Assembly (NCBI RefSeq): GCF_009928425.1
Contig: NZ_JAABNS010000001.1
Location: forward strand, 682,001-746,000
Direction of reading: 5' to 3'
DNA: 64,000 nt
From: Pseudarthrobacter sp. ATCC 49987
GTDB lineage: Bacteria > Actinomycetota > Actinomycetes > Actinomycetales > Micrococcaceae
The translations under genes were made by a program, and so were the position numbers. Shown here one piece after another: positions 17,523-28,067 of this stretch; position 1 is the first letter of the stretch; each line of letters opens with the position of its first letter. The notes under the pieces were generated by a model that saw only the letters and a list, made by a program, of their open reading frames with translations, ran no database searches and had not been told where the DNA came from.

Positions 17523-18416
17523 TCACAGGTAGGCCGGGGCCGCCTCGAGTCCGAAGTACTCCTCGAGGGTCGCGACGCCCCGGGTGTTCATGTCGGTTGC
17601 CGCCTCCACGCCCACGAAGCGAAGGTGCCAGGGCTCGTAGTAGTAGCCGGTGATCTCATGGAACATCCAGGGGTAGCGGACCACGAAGCCGAACAGGTGG
17701 GCATTGGCTTTCGCCCAAACCGCGGCCGGCTGGTTGGCGAACGCCGGAGTGAAGCTGTCCCGGCCGCTGCCGTCGCCGATGTCGAAGGACCAGCCCGTCT
17801 GGTGTTCCGAATAGCCTGGCCGCGCGGAGGCGGTGTCCGCCGCGGCTTGGCCCTCCGTGTTCACCCACCTGTTATAGGTCGCGATCTGGGTGGTGAAGGA
17901 ACGGTAGCCGCTCGCGAGGGTCAGGACGACGCCGCCGCCCGCTGCCGCCGCGAACATCTCTTCCGCCGCTCCCGCCGTCGTGCTGTTGAGCAGTGCCGCT
18001 TCACCCGAGGTGGCCAAACGCACGCGGGGCTGGACGAGGTCGGCCGGGACGAAAGCGGCGGGGGCGAGCGGACGGTGCTTGTTCACCACCACCCAGGGGC
18101 TCGCCGGGTCGGTGAGGGAGTGGCGGGCCGCGGGAGCGGCAGTGGGAGGCGCCGGGGCCGGCGGGGCCGTCGCGGTGGGACTGCCCGGCATGGGCCCAGC
18201 GGACGGCGTGGCGGACGCCGTCGTGGTGTTGCCCGCCGACGTCAGTGACGTGGAGGCCGGGGCCGACGGCGTCAGCCCGGACCCCTCCGGGGTGCAGGCG
18301 CTCAGGGCTGCGAGTCCGGTTCCTGCCAGCAGCAGGCGGTTGAAGGCCCGCCTGCCGGGCGTGCCGGGGGTGGTCTCCGCCGCCACCGGCCGTTTCCCGG
18401 AACCGTCGTGGCACAC
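17523..18416 (-). CDS. VanY-type D-Ala-D-Ala carboxypeptidase lipoprotein
   Basis: Cell-wall M15B peptidase, 297 aa. The N-terminus has RRAFNRL, a hydrophobic stretch and the lipobox LSAC (Cys 41), so it is an exported lipoprotein, possibly by the Tat route. A Ser/Thr/Pro/Ala-rich linker (about 45-95) spans the wall. The catalytic domain has SGYRSFTTQ, the zinc/active-site motif SEHQTGWSFDIGD and EPWHLRF. It probably trims pentapeptide stems. The GTG start lies 5 bp after the coaA stop, so the two are co-transcribed. Residue 1 is slightly uncertain. Confidence 0.9.
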   Translation of the reverse strand: MCHDGSGKRPVAAETTPGTPGRRAFNRLLLAGTGLAALSACTPEGSGLTPSAPASTSLTSAGNTTTASATPSAGPMPGSPTATAPPAPAPPTAAPAARHSLTDPASPWVVVNKHRPLAPAAFVPADLVQPRVRLATSGEAALLNSTTAGAAEEMFAAAAGGGVVLTLASGYRSFTTQIATYNRWVNTEGQAAADTASARPGYSEHQTGWSFDIGDGSGRDSFTPAFANQPAAVWAKANAHLFGFVVRYPWMFHEITGYYYEPWHLRFVGVEAATDMNTRGVATLEEYFGLEAAPAYL

Positions 18417-18421
18417 GTGTG

Positions 18422-19387
18422 CTAGACCTTGCGCAGCAGCATACGACGAATGGAGTGGTCGGAGTCCTTGGTGAGGACCAGCTGCGCCCGCCCGCGGGTG
18501 GGCAGCACGTTCTCCTCAAGGTTCGGCTCGTTGATGCGCTTCCAGATCTCGCGGGCTGTCTGTTCCGCTTCGGCGTCCGAGAGCGTGGCGTAGCGGTGGA
18601 AGTAGGAGTCCGGCTGCGCGAACGCCGTGGTCCGAAGTTTGCGGAAGCGGTCCACGTACCACTCCTCAATGTAGGACGTTTTGGCATCAACATAGATGGA
18701 AAAATCGAAGAAGTCACTCAGGGCCAGGCCCTGCCGGCCGTCATGCCGCGGCCGGGCCGGCGCCAGGACGTTCAGCCCCTCGACGATCAGCACGTCGGGG
18801 CGGCGCACCACCACTTCCTTGCCGGGAACGATGTCATAGGTCACATGGGAGTACCAGGGCGCCCGGACCTCCTCCGCGCCGCCTTTGATTTCGCTCACAA
18901 AGCGCAGCAGGGCCCGGCGGTCATAGGACTCGGGGAATCCTTTGCGTTCGAGCAGTTGGCGCCGCTTGAGTTCCGCCAGCGGGTAGAGGAAACCGTCCGT
19001 GGTGATGAGCTCAACATTGGGGGTGCCGGGCCAGCGGCGGAGCATCTCGCGGAGCACACGGGCGATGGTCGACTTGCCCACAGCCACCGAGCCGGCGACG
19101 CCGATCACAAACGGGGTGCGCTGGGTCTGCTCGCCCAGGAAGGTGGTGGTGGCCGCATGAAGCTGGCCTGCCGCCTCGACATACAGGTGCAGCAGCCGTG
19201 ACAAGGGGAGATAGACCTCGCGGACTTCCTTCATATCCAAGGGATCGCCGAGGCCGCGGAGACGAAGCACGTCCTCCTCGTTGAGGGGTTGCTCCATCTG
19301 GGCAGCGAGCCGGGACCAGGTCTGCCGGTCCAGCTCCACGAACGGGGAGACGCCGTCGCCGTTCGCTTCATTGCGTTGCAAAGTCAC
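18422..19387 (-). CDS. coaA: Type I pantothenate kinase
   Basis: Phosphorylates pantothenate, the first step of CoA synthesis. It has Walker [13 protein letters not shown], then [11 protein letters not shown], and GFPESYD with the conserved substrate-binding segment, typical of bacterial type I PanK. I set a GTG start at 19387 (321 aa), which gives the usual family length; the open frame continues to 19591, but that would overlap the divergent glmS promoter and start. A TTG two codons later is also possible. Confidence 0.93.
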   Translation of the reverse strand: MTLQRNEANGDGVSPFVELDRQTWSRLAAQMEQPLNEEDVLRLRGLGDPLDMKEVREVYLPLSRLLHLYVEAAGQLHAATTTFLGEQTQRTPFVIGVAGSVAVGKSTIARVLREMLRRWPGTPNVELITTDGFLYPLAELKRRQLLERKGFPESYDRRALLRFVSEIKGGAEEVRAPWYSHVTYDIVPGKEVVVRRPDVLIVEGLNVLAPARPRHDGRQGLALSDFFDFSIYVDAKTSYIEEWYVDRFRKLRTTAFAQPDSYFHRYATLSDAEAEQTAREIWKRINEPNLEENVLPTRGRAQLVLTKDSDHSIRRMLLRKV

Positions 19388-19519
19388 CCTAGAGATTCTG
19401 CCCTCCGCCGGGCCGAGAGCGAAATGCGCGGTCCTGTCTGGGCGCCAGGTGGGCCCCGTGCGGGCGGCGGGCGGCACGTTGTGGCCGTTCATCCTACGTC
19501 CGCTGTCCTGGAAACCCGC

Positions 19520-19525
19520 TAGGCT
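19520..19525 (+). promoter_or_regulatory. -10 box of glmS (leaderless)
   Basis: TAGGCT is followed by 7 nt and the glmS ATG. The same TAGGCTTGA string occurs before two other genes in the window at identical spacing. Confidence 0.6.
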
Positions 19526-19532
19526 TGAGTCC

Positions 19533-21425
19533 ATGTGTGGAATCGTTGGATATGTGGGCCACTCCGCTGGCCGGGTAAATACTGGACACAATGCCCTGGA
19601 CGTTGTCCTTGAGGGACTGCGGCGCCTGGAATACCGGGGCTACGACTCTGCAGGCATCGCCGTCGTGGCGGACGGCACAATTTCGTCCCGCAAGAAGTCG
19701 GGCAAACTGAGCAACCTGATTGCCGAACTCGAGGCCAACCCGCTGCCGGAATCGCTGACCGGCATCGGTCACACGCGCTGGGCGACCCACGGCGGACCGA
19801 CGGACCGGAACGCCCACCCACATCTCGCCGATGAGGGCAAGCTGGCTGTCATCCACAACGGAATCATCGAAAACTTCGCCGAGCTCAAGCTGGAGCTCGT
19901 GCGCAAGGGAGTGACATTCCTCTCCGAGACTGACACCGAAGTTGCCGCCGCGCTCCTGGGCGACATCTACCGGAACCAGCTCCAGGGCGACCCCTCGAAG
20001 GGCGGCCTCACCAAGGCCATGCAGCTTGCCTGCCAGCGCCTCGAAGGCGCCTTCACCCTCCTCGCCGTGCACGCGGACCAGCCCGACGTCGTCGTGGCGG
20101 CCCGCCGCAACTCCCCGCTCGTCGTCGGCCTCGGCGACGGCGAGAACTTCCTCGGCTCCGACGTCTCCGGCTTCATCGACTACACACGCCGCGCCGTTGA
20201 ACTCGGCCAGGACCAGATCGTCACCATCACCGCCGACACCGTGGAAATCACCGACTTCTACGGCGCCCCGGCCGAAGGCAAGGAATACCACGTCAACTGG
20301 GATCCGGCCTCGGCGGAAAAGGGGGGCTTCCCGTCCTTCATGGAAAAGGAAATCCACGACCAGCCGGACGCCGTCCTGCAGACCCTGCTGGGCCGCTCGG
20401 ACATCAACGGCAAGCTGACCCTCGACGAGCTCCGGGTTGACCCTGAACTGCTCAAGAACGTCGACAAGATCATCGTCCTGGCCTGCGGAACCTCCGCCTA
20501 CGCCGGCCAGGTCGCCAAGTACGCGATCGAGCACTGGTGCCGGATCCCCACGGAAGTGGAGCTCTCCCACGAATTCCGCTACCGCGACCCGATCGTGGAC
20601 GAGAACACCCTGATCGTCTCAATCTCCCAGTCCGGCGAGACCATGGACACCCTGATGGCCGTCCGCTACGCCAAGGAACAGGGCGCCAAGACGGTCTCGA
20701 TCTGCAACACCAACGGCTCCACGATCCCGCGCGAATCCGACGCCGTGCTCTACACCCACGCCGGCCCGGAAATCGCCGTCGCCTCCACAAAGGCCTTCCT
20801 GGCGCAGATCACGGCCGCCTACCTCCTGGGCCTCTACCTGGCCCAGTTGCGCGGCAACAAGTTCCAGGGTGAGATCAAGGACATCCTCGCGGACCTCAAC
20901 AAGATCCCGGCCAAGATCCAGCAGATCCTCGACAACGAGGCGCAGATCAAGGAGCTCGGCCAGTCCATGGCCGACGCCAAGTCAGTGCTGTTCCTGGGCC
21001 GCCACGTCGGCTTCCCGGTGGCGATGGAGGGCGCGCTCAAGCTCAAGGAGCTCGCCTACATCCACGCCGAGGGCTTTGCTGCCGGTGAACTCAAGCACGG
21101 CCCGATTGCGCTGATCGAGGAAGGCCAGCCCGTGTTCGTGGTGGTTCCCTCGCCCCGCGGCCGCGACTCACTGCACGCCAAGGTGGTCTCCAACATCCAG
21201 GAAGTCCGGGCACGCGGCGCCAAGACGATCGTGATTGCGGAGGAAGGCGACGAGGCCGTCAAGGCCTACGCCGAGCACGTCTTCTACATCCCGGAGACCC
21301 CGACGCTGCTGGCCCCGCTGCTCAGCACGGTCCCGCTGCAGATCTTTGCCCTTGCCCTGGCCTCCGCCAAGGGCTACGACGTCGACCAGCCTCGCAACCT
21401 GGCCAAGAGCGTGACCGTAGAATAA
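19533..21425 (+). CDS. glmS: Glutamine-fructose-6-phosphate aminotransferase
   Basis: Makes glucosamine-6-phosphate from fructose-6-phosphate and glutamine, the entry to amino-sugar synthesis. 630 aa. The start is fixed by MCGIVGYVG, whose Cys2 becomes the N-terminal nucleophile. The glutaminase half ends near 235; two SIS domains follow ([14 protein letters not shown] and SQSGETMDT; then [19 protein letters not shown]). It ends with the typical [13 protein letters not shown]. It forms the head of glmS-acpS-nnr, with acpS 4 bp downstream. No glmS ribozyme is visible upstream; the message appears leaderless. Confidence 0.98.
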   Translation: MCGIVGYVGHSAGRVNTGHNALDVVLEGLRRLEYRGYDSAGIAVVADGTISSRKKSGKLSNLIAELEANPLPESLTGIGHTRWATHGGPTDRNAHPHLADEGKLAVIHNGIIENFAELKLELVRKGVTFLSETDTEVAAALLGDIYRNQLQGDPSKGGLTKAMQLACQRLEGAFTLLAVHADQPDVVVAARRNSPLVVGLGDGENFLGSDVSGFIDYTRRAVELGQDQIVTITADTVEITDFYGAPAEGKEYHVNWDPASAEKGGFPSFMEKEIHDQPDAVLQTLLGRSDINGKLTLDELRVDPELLKNVDKIIVLACGTSAYAGQVAKYAIEHWCRIPTEVELSHEFRYRDPIVDENTLIVSISQSGETMDTLMAVRYAKEQGAKTVSICNTNGSTIPRESDAVLYTHAGPEIAVASTKAFLAQITAAYLLGLYLAQLRGNKFQGEIKDILADLNKIPAKIQQILDNEAQIKELGQSMADAKSVLFLGRHVGFPVAMEGALKLKELAYIHAEGFAAGELKHGPIALIEEGQPVFVVVPSPRGRDSLHAKVVSNIQEVRARGAKTIVIAEEGDEAVKAYAEHVFYIPETPTLLAPLLSTVPLQIFALALASAKGYDVDQPRNLAKSVTVE

Positions 21426-21429
21426 CGCC

Positions 21430-21777
21430 ATGATTGTTGGCATTGGCGTAGACGTCGTAGACATTGAACGGTTCGGCCGGCAGCTGGAGCGCACCCCCGG
21501 GCTGCGCGACCGGCTGTTCGTCCCCGCGGAGCGCGAACTGAACACCCGCTCCCTGGCTGCCCGGTTCGCCGCCAAGGAGGCAGTGGCCAAGGTCCTCGGC
21601 GCTCCGGCCGGCATGAACTGGCAGGACTGCTGGATCGGGCTGGACCAGAACGGGCCCACCGTCCAGGTCAAGGGCACGGTGCTGGCCGTCGCGGAGTCGA
21701 AGGGTGTCAAACGCTGGCATCTGTCGATGAGCCACGACGGCGGCATTGCCACGGCGACGGTCATCGCCGAAGGCTGA
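21430..21777 (+). CDS. acpS: Holo-[acyl-carrier-protein] synthase
   Basis: Transfers phosphopantetheine from CoA to ACP, activating fatty-acid synthesis. 115 aa. It has [12 protein letters not shown] (metal-binding Asp 8) and [13 protein letters not shown] (Glu about 50), the two AcpS signatures, then [19 protein letters not shown]. Its ATG begins 4 bp after the glmS stop, so it is in the same operon. Confidence 0.96.
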   Translation: MIVGIGVDVVDIERFGRQLERTPGLRDRLFVPAERELNTRSLAARFAAKEAVAKVLGAPAGMNWQDCWIGLDQNGPTVQVKGTVLAVAESKGVKRWHLSMSHDGGIATATVIAEG

Positions 21778-21839
21778 GCTGTACACGCCTGACAAGAGCC
21801 GGACTTCCCCAGCGACAGCACCGCGAATGGACTGAAACC

Positions 21840-23369
21840 ATGATCAGCGCCTACACCGGAACCCAGGTACGAACAGCTGAAGAGCCGTTCCTCCTGGAGG
21901 ACGGTGTGGGCGCTGTTCTTATGCAGCGGGCCGCGTACGGGCTGGCCAACGCCGTCGTCCGCGAAGTCCGGGCCCGCGGCGGCCGCCTCTACGGCGCCAG
22001 TGTCACGGTGCTCGCCGGCAAGGGCAACAACGGCGGGGACGGGCTGTTCGCGGCCGCCATGCTGGCCCGCCGCGGCATGAGGACGACGGCGGTACTCACC
22101 GCGGGGGAGGCCCACCCGGACGGACTCGCAGCCTTCCAAGCCGCCGGCGGCCGGGTGCTCCGCCTGACGCCGGAGAACGTCGCCGTTGCGGCGGCGGCAG
22201 CCGCCGGAGCCGGGGTCGTCATCGACGCGGTCCTCGGCACCGGCGCGCAGGGCGGACTCCGCGGCCCCGCCGCGGCGCTGATCGATGCCCTGACAGGGGC
22301 GCCAGGACACTCGCACTCCGGCCTCGTGGTGGCCTGCGACATCCCCAGCGGCGTGGACGCCGATACCGGCGTTGCCCACGCCCCCGTGCTCGGCGCGGAC
22401 ATCACCGTGACGTTCGGGGCGGCAAAAGCCGGTCTGCTGGCCGACCCGGGTGCGGACTTCGCCGGCCGCGTCCAGGTCATTCCGATCGGGATCGAGGCTG
22501 CCCTTGCGGAACCGGCCCTGCGCCGCTTCGAGGCCGAGGACCTGTCCGCGCTCCTGCCCCATCCCGCACGGCGCTCCCACAAGTACTCCCGCGGCGTCCT
22601 GGGCGTCGTGGCCGGCTCGCAGCAGTATCCCGGGGCCGCCGTGCTGGCGTGCCGCGGCGCGCTGGCCTCCGGGGTGGGCATGGTGCGTTACCTCGGCCCG
22701 CCGGACGTCGCCGACCTGGTCCGCCGGTCCTGCCCGGAGGTCGTGTGCGGCTCCGGCAGTGCCGCGGATACCCACGTCCAGGCCTGGCTCCTGGGGCCGG
22801 GCCTCGATGAGCAGGCCCACGAGCAGCTGGCGCGCGTCCGTGACGCCGCGGCCACCGGGCTTCCCGTCGTGGCCGATGCCGGGGCCCTGCCGGCCCTGCC
22901 CCTCGCTCTCGCCCCGCAGTTCGTGCTGACGCCGCACGCCGGAGAACTTGCCGCCCTGCTGGCCCGCTACGGCGCAGAACCCGGCCGACCCGAGGTGGAG
23001 GACGCGACCCTCGCGGCCGTCCGGCGTGCCGGTGAGCTGACCGGCGCCACCGTGCTGCTCAAGGGCGCCACGACTCTGGTGGCCGCGCCGTCGGGTACCG
23101 TCTTCAGCCAGGCCGAGGCGACTCCCTGGCTGGCGACGGCCGGCAGCGGCGATGTCCTGGCGGGTGTGCTCGGGTCCCTGCTGGCGCAGCTGGCCGGAAA
23201 CTCCGGGGCGTTCGCCGCCTATGGCATCCCTGCCGCCGACCGCTGGGCCGCCATCGCGGCGCTGGCCGCCAGCGTCCACGGCCGGGCCGGAAGCCGCGCC
23301 TCGCGCGGCGGTCCGGTGACGGCGTCGGACGTGGCGAAATCCGTCCGGGAGGTCATGACAAAGGTGTAA
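21840..23369 (+). CDS. nnr: Bifunctional NAD(P)H-hydrate epimerase/dehydratase
   Basis: Repairs damaged NAD(P)HX, 509 aa. The N-terminal YjeF_N epimerase domain (about 1-215) has AGKGNNGGDGL and CDIPSGVDADTG; the C-terminal ADP-dependent dehydratase domain (about 225-505) has HKYSRGVLGVVAGS, TPHAGELAALL and TAGSGDVLAGVLG. Domain order and length match bacterial Nnr. It follows acpS by 62 bp in the same direction. Conserved linkage with glmS and acpS in actinobacteria supports the call. Confidence 0.95.
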   Translation: MISAYTGTQVRTAEEPFLLEDGVGAVLMQRAAYGLANAVVREVRARGGRLYGASVTVLAGKGNNGGDGLFAAAMLARRGMRTTAVLTAGEAHPDGLAAFQAAGGRVLRLTPENVAVAAAAAAGAGVVIDAVLGTGAQGGLRGPAAALIDALTGAPGHSHSGLVVACDIPSGVDADTGVAHAPVLGADITVTFGAAKAGLLADPGADFAGRVQVIPIGIEAALAEPALRRFEAEDLSALLPHPARRSHKYSRGVLGVVAGSQQYPGAAVLACRGALASGVGMVRYLGPPDVADLVRRSCPEVVCGSGSAADTHVQAWLLGPGLDEQAHEQLARVRDAAATGLPVVADAGALPALPLALAPQFVLTPHAGELAALLARYGAEPGRPEVEDATLAAVRRAGELTGATVLLKGATTLVAAPSGTVFSQAEATPWLATAGSGDVLAGVLGSLLAQLAGNSGAFAAYGIPAADRWAAIAALAASVHGRAGSRASRGGPVTASDVAKSVREVMTKV

Positions 23370-23407
23370 CAAAGGCGCGCGCCAGTGCGCCGAGTCAATT
23401 AGTAACC

Positions 23408-23421
23408 CTACTTACAAGTAG
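23408..23421. promoter_or_regulatory. Candidate operator upstream of glgX
   Basis: Perfect inverted repeat CTACTT-AC-AAGTAG in an A/T-rich patch 39-52 bp before the glgX start. It is placed as an operator for the trehalose operon would be, but no repressor gene is adjacent and the binding protein is unknown. Confidence 0.35.
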
Positions 23422-23459
23422 TCTGTCTAGAGAATTTTCGCGACGCACGAGGAGTACAC

Positions 23460-25700
23460 ATGGAAGTCTGGCCCGGAACGGCTTACCCGCTGGGAGCCAC
23501 CTTTGACGGCACCGGCACCAATTTTGCCCTGTTCAGCGAACGCGCCGAGCGGGTGGAGCTGTGCATCCTTGCTGATGATTTGAGCGAGACGCGGATCGAG
23601 CTGACCGAGGTGGACGGCTACGTGTGGCACTGCTACCTGCCGCACATCCAGCCGGGACAGAAGTACGGCTACCGGGTCCACGGCCCGTACGAACCCGAGC
23701 ACGGCAACCGCTTCAACCCCAACAAATTGCTGATGGACCCCTACGCCAAAGCCGTCCAGGGCCAGATCGACTGGGACCCGGCGCTCTTCACCTACGAATT
23801 CGGCGACCCCGACTCCCGCAACGACGCCGACTCGGCGCCGCACACCATGCACGGCGTGGTCATCAACCCGTTCTTCGAGTGGGACGGCGACCGCCAGCTG
23901 CGGATCCCCTACCACCAGTCGGTCATCTACGAGGCCCACGTCAAGGGCCTGACCGAGCTGCATCCGGAGGTCCCCGAAGAGCAGCGCGGCACCTATGCCG
24001 GCGTCTCGCACCCGGCGGTGATCGACCACCTGAAGAAGCTGGGCGTCACCGCGATCGAACTGATGCCCGTGCACCAGTTCGTCAACGACGGCACGCTCGA
24101 GGAGAAGGGCCTCACCAACTACTGGGGCTACAACACGATCGGCTTCTTCGCCCCGCAGAACACCTACAGCTCCTCCGGTGATGTCGGGCACCAGGTCCAG
24201 GAATTCAAGGCCATGGTCCGCGATCTGCACAAGGCCGGCATCGAGGTGATCCTGGACGTCGTCTACAACCACACCGCGGAAGGCAACCACCTCGGCCCCA
24301 CACTGTCCTTCAAGGGCATCGACAACCAGGCCTACTACCGGCTGGTCGACGACGACCTGAAGCACTACATGGACTACACCGGCACCGGAAACTCCCTCAA
24401 CGTCCGGCACCCGCACTCCCTCCAGCTGCTGATGGACTCCCTGCGCTACTGGGTGACGGAAATGCACGTCGACGGCTTCCGCTTCGACCTCGCCTCCACC
24501 CTGGCCCGCGAGTTCTACGACGTCGACAAGCTGTCCACCTTCTTCGAACTCATCCAGCAGGACCCGATTGTCTCCCAGGTCAAGCTGATCGCCGAGCCGT
24601 GGGACATCGGCCCGGGCGGCTACCAGGTGGGCAACTTCCCGCCGCAGTGGACTGAATGGAACGGCAAATACCGCGACACGGTCCGCGACTTCTGGCGCGG
24701 CGAGCCCTCGACCCTGGGCGAGTTCGCTTCCCGCCTGACCGGCTCGGCCGACCTCTACGAAAGCTCGGCCCGGCGCCCGGTGGCCTCGATCAACTTCGTC
24801 ACGGCCCACGACGGCTTCACCATGCGCGACCTCGTGTCCTACAACGAGAAGCACAACGACGCCAACGGCGAAGGCAACAACGACGGCGAATCGCACAACC
24901 GCTCCTGGAACTGCGGCGAGGAAGGGGACACGGACAACGACCACGTCCTGACCCTCCGCGCCCGCCAGCAGCGCAACTTCATCGCGACCCTGCTGCTCTC
25001 ACAGGGTGTCCCGATGCTCCTGCACGGCGACGAACTCGGCCGCACCCAGCAGGGCAACAACAACACCTACTGCCAGGACTCCGAACTGAGCTGGATCCAC
25101 TGGGACGCGATGGACCAGCCGCTGGTGGAGTTCACCGCCGTCGTCAACAAGATCCGCCACGACCACCCGACCTTCCGGCGCAGCCGCTTCTTCGACGGCC
25201 GCCCCGTGCGCCGTGGCGAGGGCGAGAAGCTGCCGGACATCGTCTGGCTGAAGACGGACGGCACCGAAATGCTCCCGGAGGACTGGGACAGCGGCTTCGG
25301 CCGGACCATCGGTGTGTTCTACAACGGCCACGGCATCCAGGAGCAGGACTCCCGCGGGCGCCGGATCACGGACGACAGTTTCGTGCTGTGCTTCAACGCC
25401 CACGACGACGACGTGGACTTTGGGCTGCCGACCGAGGAGTACTCACGGTTCTGGGACGTGCTGGTGGACACCGCGGACCAGGCCGACACTGAGGAACCGC
25501 TCAAGGCCGGCTCTGTGGTGAAGCTGGCGGCGAAGTCGATGGTGGTGCTCCGGGCACACTCCGGCCCCGAGGTGGAAGTTGACTACTCCGCGGCCGCTTC
25601 GCTGGCTTCCATGGCCGAGCACGAGGAAGCCCACGAGGAGATGGCGGAGGCCCAGGAGGAGGCCGCCGCAACCAGCGCCGCGAAAGCTACCGCTAAATGA
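23460..25700 (+). CDS. glgX: Glycogen debranching enzyme GlgX (TreX)
   Basis: GH13 isoamylase-type enzyme, 746 aa, that hydrolyses alpha-1,6 branches to release linear maltodextrins. An N-terminal CBM48 ([20 protein letters not shown]) precedes the catalytic barrel with [10 protein letters not shown], the nucleophile motif DGFRFDLAS, the acid/base LIAEPWD, and FVTAHDGFT. The C-terminal tail is acidic and alanine-rich ([16 protein letters not shown]), probably a helical extension outside the enzyme core. GAGGAG lies 5 nt before the ATG. The stop overlaps the treY ATG (ATGA), so glgX, treY and treZ form one pathway operon. Confidence 0.96.
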   Translation: MEVWPGTAYPLGATFDGTGTNFALFSERAERVELCILADDLSETRIELTEVDGYVWHCYLPHIQPGQKYGYRVHGPYEPEHGNRFNPNKLLMDPYAKAVQGQIDWDPALFTYEFGDPDSRNDADSAPHTMHGVVINPFFEWDGDRQLRIPYHQSVIYEAHVKGLTELHPEVPEEQRGTYAGVSHPAVIDHLKKLGVTAIELMPVHQFVNDGTLEEKGLTNYWGYNTIGFFAPQNTYSSSGDVGHQVQEFKAMVRDLHKAGIEVILDVVYNHTAEGNHLGPTLSFKGIDNQAYYRLVDDDLKHYMDYTGTGNSLNVRHPHSLQLLMDSLRYWVTEMHVDGFRFDLASTLAREFYDVDKLSTFFELIQQDPIVSQVKLIAEPWDIGPGGYQVGNFPPQWTEWNGKYRDTVRDFWRGEPSTLGEFASRLTGSADLYESSARRPVASINFVTAHDGFTMRDLVSYNEKHNDANGEGNNDGESHNRSWNCGEEGDTDNDHVLTLRARQQRNFIATLLLSQGVPMLLHGDELGRTQQGNNNTYCQDSELSWIHWDAMDQPLVEFTAVVNKIRHDHPTFRRSRFFDGRPVRRGEGEKLPDIVWLKTDGTEMLPEDWDSGFGRTIGVFYNGHGIQEQDSRGRRITDDSFVLCFNAHDDDVDFGLPTEEYSRFWDVLVDTADQADTEEPLKAGSVVKLAAKSMVVLRAHSGPEVEVDYSAAASLASMAEHEEAHEEMAEAQEEAAATSAAKATAK

Positions 25701-28039
25701 GGACCCCCGTTTCCACCTACCGGCTGCAGATCCGGCCCGGCTTCACCCTGCAGGATGCTGCCGGGACCGTGCCCTACCTGAAGTCGCTCGGCGTGGACTG
25801 GATCTACCTCTCGCCGATCCTGACCGCGGAAAAGGGCTCGGACCACGGCTATGACGTCACCGACCCCTCCGCGATCGACCCGGACCGCGGTGGCGCCGAG
25901 GGCCTCGCCGCCGCGTCACGGGCGGCGCGGGAGGCCGGCATGGGCGTGCTGGTCGACATCGTGCCCAACCACGTCGGCGTCGCCACCCCCGCGCAGAACC
26001 CGTGGTGGTGGTCCCTGCTCAAGGAGGGACAGGAGTCCCGCTACGCCGCGGCGTTCGACGTTGACTGGGACTTCGGCGGCGGCAGAGTCCGGATCCCCGT
26101 GCTGGGGGAGGACTCCGACGTCGACGCCCTGGAAATCACGGACGGGGAGCTGCGGTACTACGACCACCGCTTCCCGCTCGCCGAGGGCAGCTTCACCGCA
26201 GGTGACTCCACTGCCGATGACCCACGCGAGGTCCACGACCGGCAGCACTACGAGCTGATCGGCTGGCGCCGGGCAGACACCGACCTGAACTACCGCCGGT
26301 TCTTCGCCGTCAACAGCCTCGCCGGCATCCGGGTGGAGCTCCCCGAGGTCTTCGACGAGGCCCACGCCGAGATCGTCCGCTGGTTCGACGAGGGCCTGGT
26401 CGACGGGCTCCGGATCGACCACCCGGACGGACTGGCCGACCCGGAAGGTTACCTGCGCCGGCTCCGCGAGGTCACCGGAGGCAGCTACCTGCTGATCGAG
26501 AAGATCCTCGAACCGGGGGAGGAACTCCCGGCCGGCTTCGACTGCGACGGGACCACCGGTTACGACGCCCTCGCGGACGTGGACCGGCTCTTCGTCGACC
26601 CCGCCGGGCAGGCAACCCTCGACGCCCTCGACACCGAGCTGCGCGGCGGCCAGGCCGCGGACTACGAGGACATGATCCGGGGCACCAAGCGCCGGATCAC
26701 GGACGGGATCCTGCACTCCGAGATGCTCCGGCTGGCCCGGCTGGTGCCGTCCGGCACGGGACTCAGCATCGGCCAGGCCGCGGACACCCTGTCGGAGATC
26801 ATCGCCGCCTTCCCGGTCTACCGCAGCTACCTGCCCGAGGGCGCTGACGTCCTGAAGGAGGCGTGCGAACTCGCCGTCCGCCGTCGTCCTGAGCTGGCAG
26901 GCGCCGTCGGGCTGCTGCTGCCGTTGCTGCTCGACGCCGGTCCGGCGGACGGTGCCGAACTCGGCCGCCGCTTCCAGCAGACCTCCGGCATGGTCATGGC
27001 CAAGGGTGTGGAGGACACCGCCTTCTTCCGCTACACCCGGCTGGGCACCCTGACGGAGGTCGGGGCCGACCCGACCGAGTTCTCGGTCACGCCGGACGAG
27101 TTCCATCGCCGGATGACGCGCCGCCAGGCCGAAACCCCGCTGTCCATGACCACGCTGAGCACCCATGACACCAAACGCAGCGAGGACACCCGTGCCCGGA
27201 TCTCCGTGCTCGCGGAGCTGGCCCCGGAATGGCGGGCCGCCCTGGCCCGGCTGCAGGAACTGGCGCCGCTGCCCGACGGACCGCTGGCCAACCTGCTGTG
27301 GCAGGCCATTGCCGGTGCCTGGCCCGCGGACCGTGAGCGGCTGCAGTCGTATGCGCAGAAGGCGGCCCGCGAGGCCGGCAACTCGACCGACTGGCTGGAC
27401 CCGGACGCCGCCTTCGAGGAGAAGCTGGCCGCCGCCGTCGACGCGGCCTTTGACAACCCTGACGTCCGGGCGGAACTGGAATCCCTCGTGGAGCTCCTGG
27501 CACCGTACGGTGCCGTCAATTCGCTCGGCGCCAAGCTGGTGCAGCTGACCATGCCGGGAGTCCCCGACGTCTACCAGGGCACCGAGTTCTGGGACCGCTC
27601 GCTGACCGATCCGGACAACCGGCGGCCGTTTGACTACGGTGCGCGGTGCGCCGCCCTGGCCGCGCTCGACGCCGGCGAACGTCCGGCGTCGTACACCGAC
27701 GAGTCGGTGAAACTCCTGGTCACCTCGCGGGCTTTGCGCCTGCGCCGCGACCGGCCCGAACTTTTCACCGGCTACACGCCGGTTGCGGCCACCGGGGCAG
27801 CGGCCGGGCACCTGATCGGCTTTGACCGCGGCAGCGCAGGGGCCGCCGGCGCCGTGACTCTCGCTACCCGGCTGCCCCGCGGACTGGAGCAGCAGGGCGG
27901 CTGGCGGGACACCGCCGTCGTCCTTGCCTCTGCGATGACGGATGAACTGACCGGTGCCACGTTTGGCCCCGGCGCCGTGGAGCTGGCCGCGATTCTGGCC
28001 AGCTACCCGGTGGCCCTGCTGGTTCCTGCCCAGCACTGA
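25697..28039 (+). CDS. treY: Malto-oligosyltrehalose synthase
   Basis: Isomerises the reducing end of maltodextrins into a trehalosyl unit (GH13_26). 780 aa, normal length. It opens with [16 protein letters not shown], the conserved TreY N-terminus; other motifs are [24 protein letters not shown] (nucleophile), [11 protein letters not shown] (acid/base), [16 protein letters not shown] and [13 protein letters not shown]. The ATG overlaps the glgX stop by 4 bp. Together with TreZ it makes trehalose from glycogen, typically for osmotic and desiccation tolerance. Confidence 0.97.
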   Translation: MRTPVSTYRLQIRPGFTLQDAAGTVPYLKSLGVDWIYLSPILTAEKGSDHGYDVTDPSAIDPDRGGAEGLAAASRAAREAGMGVLVDIVPNHVGVATPAQNPWWWSLLKEGQESRYAAAFDVDWDFGGGRVRIPVLGEDSDVDALEITDGELRYYDHRFPLAEGSFTAGDSTADDPREVHDRQHYELIGWRRADTDLNYRRFFAVNSLAGIRVELPEVFDEAHAEIVRWFDEGLVDGLRIDHPDGLADPEGYLRRLREVTGGSYLLIEKILEPGEELPAGFDCDGTTGYDALADVDRLFVDPAGQATLDALDTELRGGQAADYEDMIRGTKRRITDGILHSEMLRLARLVPSGTGLSIGQAADTLSEIIAAFPVYRSYLPEGADVLKEACELAVRRRPELAGAVGLLLPLLLDAGPADGAELGRRFQQTSGMVMAKGVEDTAFFRYTRLGTLTEVGADPTEFSVTPDEFHRRMTRRQAETPLSMTTLSTHDTKRSEDTRARISVLAELAPEWRAALARLQELAPLPDGPLANLLWQAIAGAWPADRERLQSYAQKAAREAGNSTDWLDPDAAFEEKLAAAVDAAFDNPDVRAELESLVELLAPYGAVNSLGAKLVQLTMPGVPDVYQGTEFWDRSLTDPDNRRPFDYGARCAALAALDAGERPASYTDESVKLLVTSRALRLRRDRPELFTGYTPVAATGAAAGHLIGFDRGSAGAAGAVTLATRLPRGLEQQGGWRDTAVVLASAMTDELTGATFGPGAVELAAILASYPVALLVPAQH

Positions 28040-28067
28040 TTGAACCACCGAACGCGAACGGAAAGCT

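Noticed and set aside
19281..19532. N-terminal extension of GlmS
   Set aside because: The catalytic Cys must follow the initiator Met, which fixes the start at 19533.
21168..23372. Long open frame (over 700 codons) on the minus strand opposite glmS-acpS-nnr
   Set aside because: It is the antisense of well-supported genes; the G/C-rich third positions keep it open by chance. No protein family is recognisable in it.
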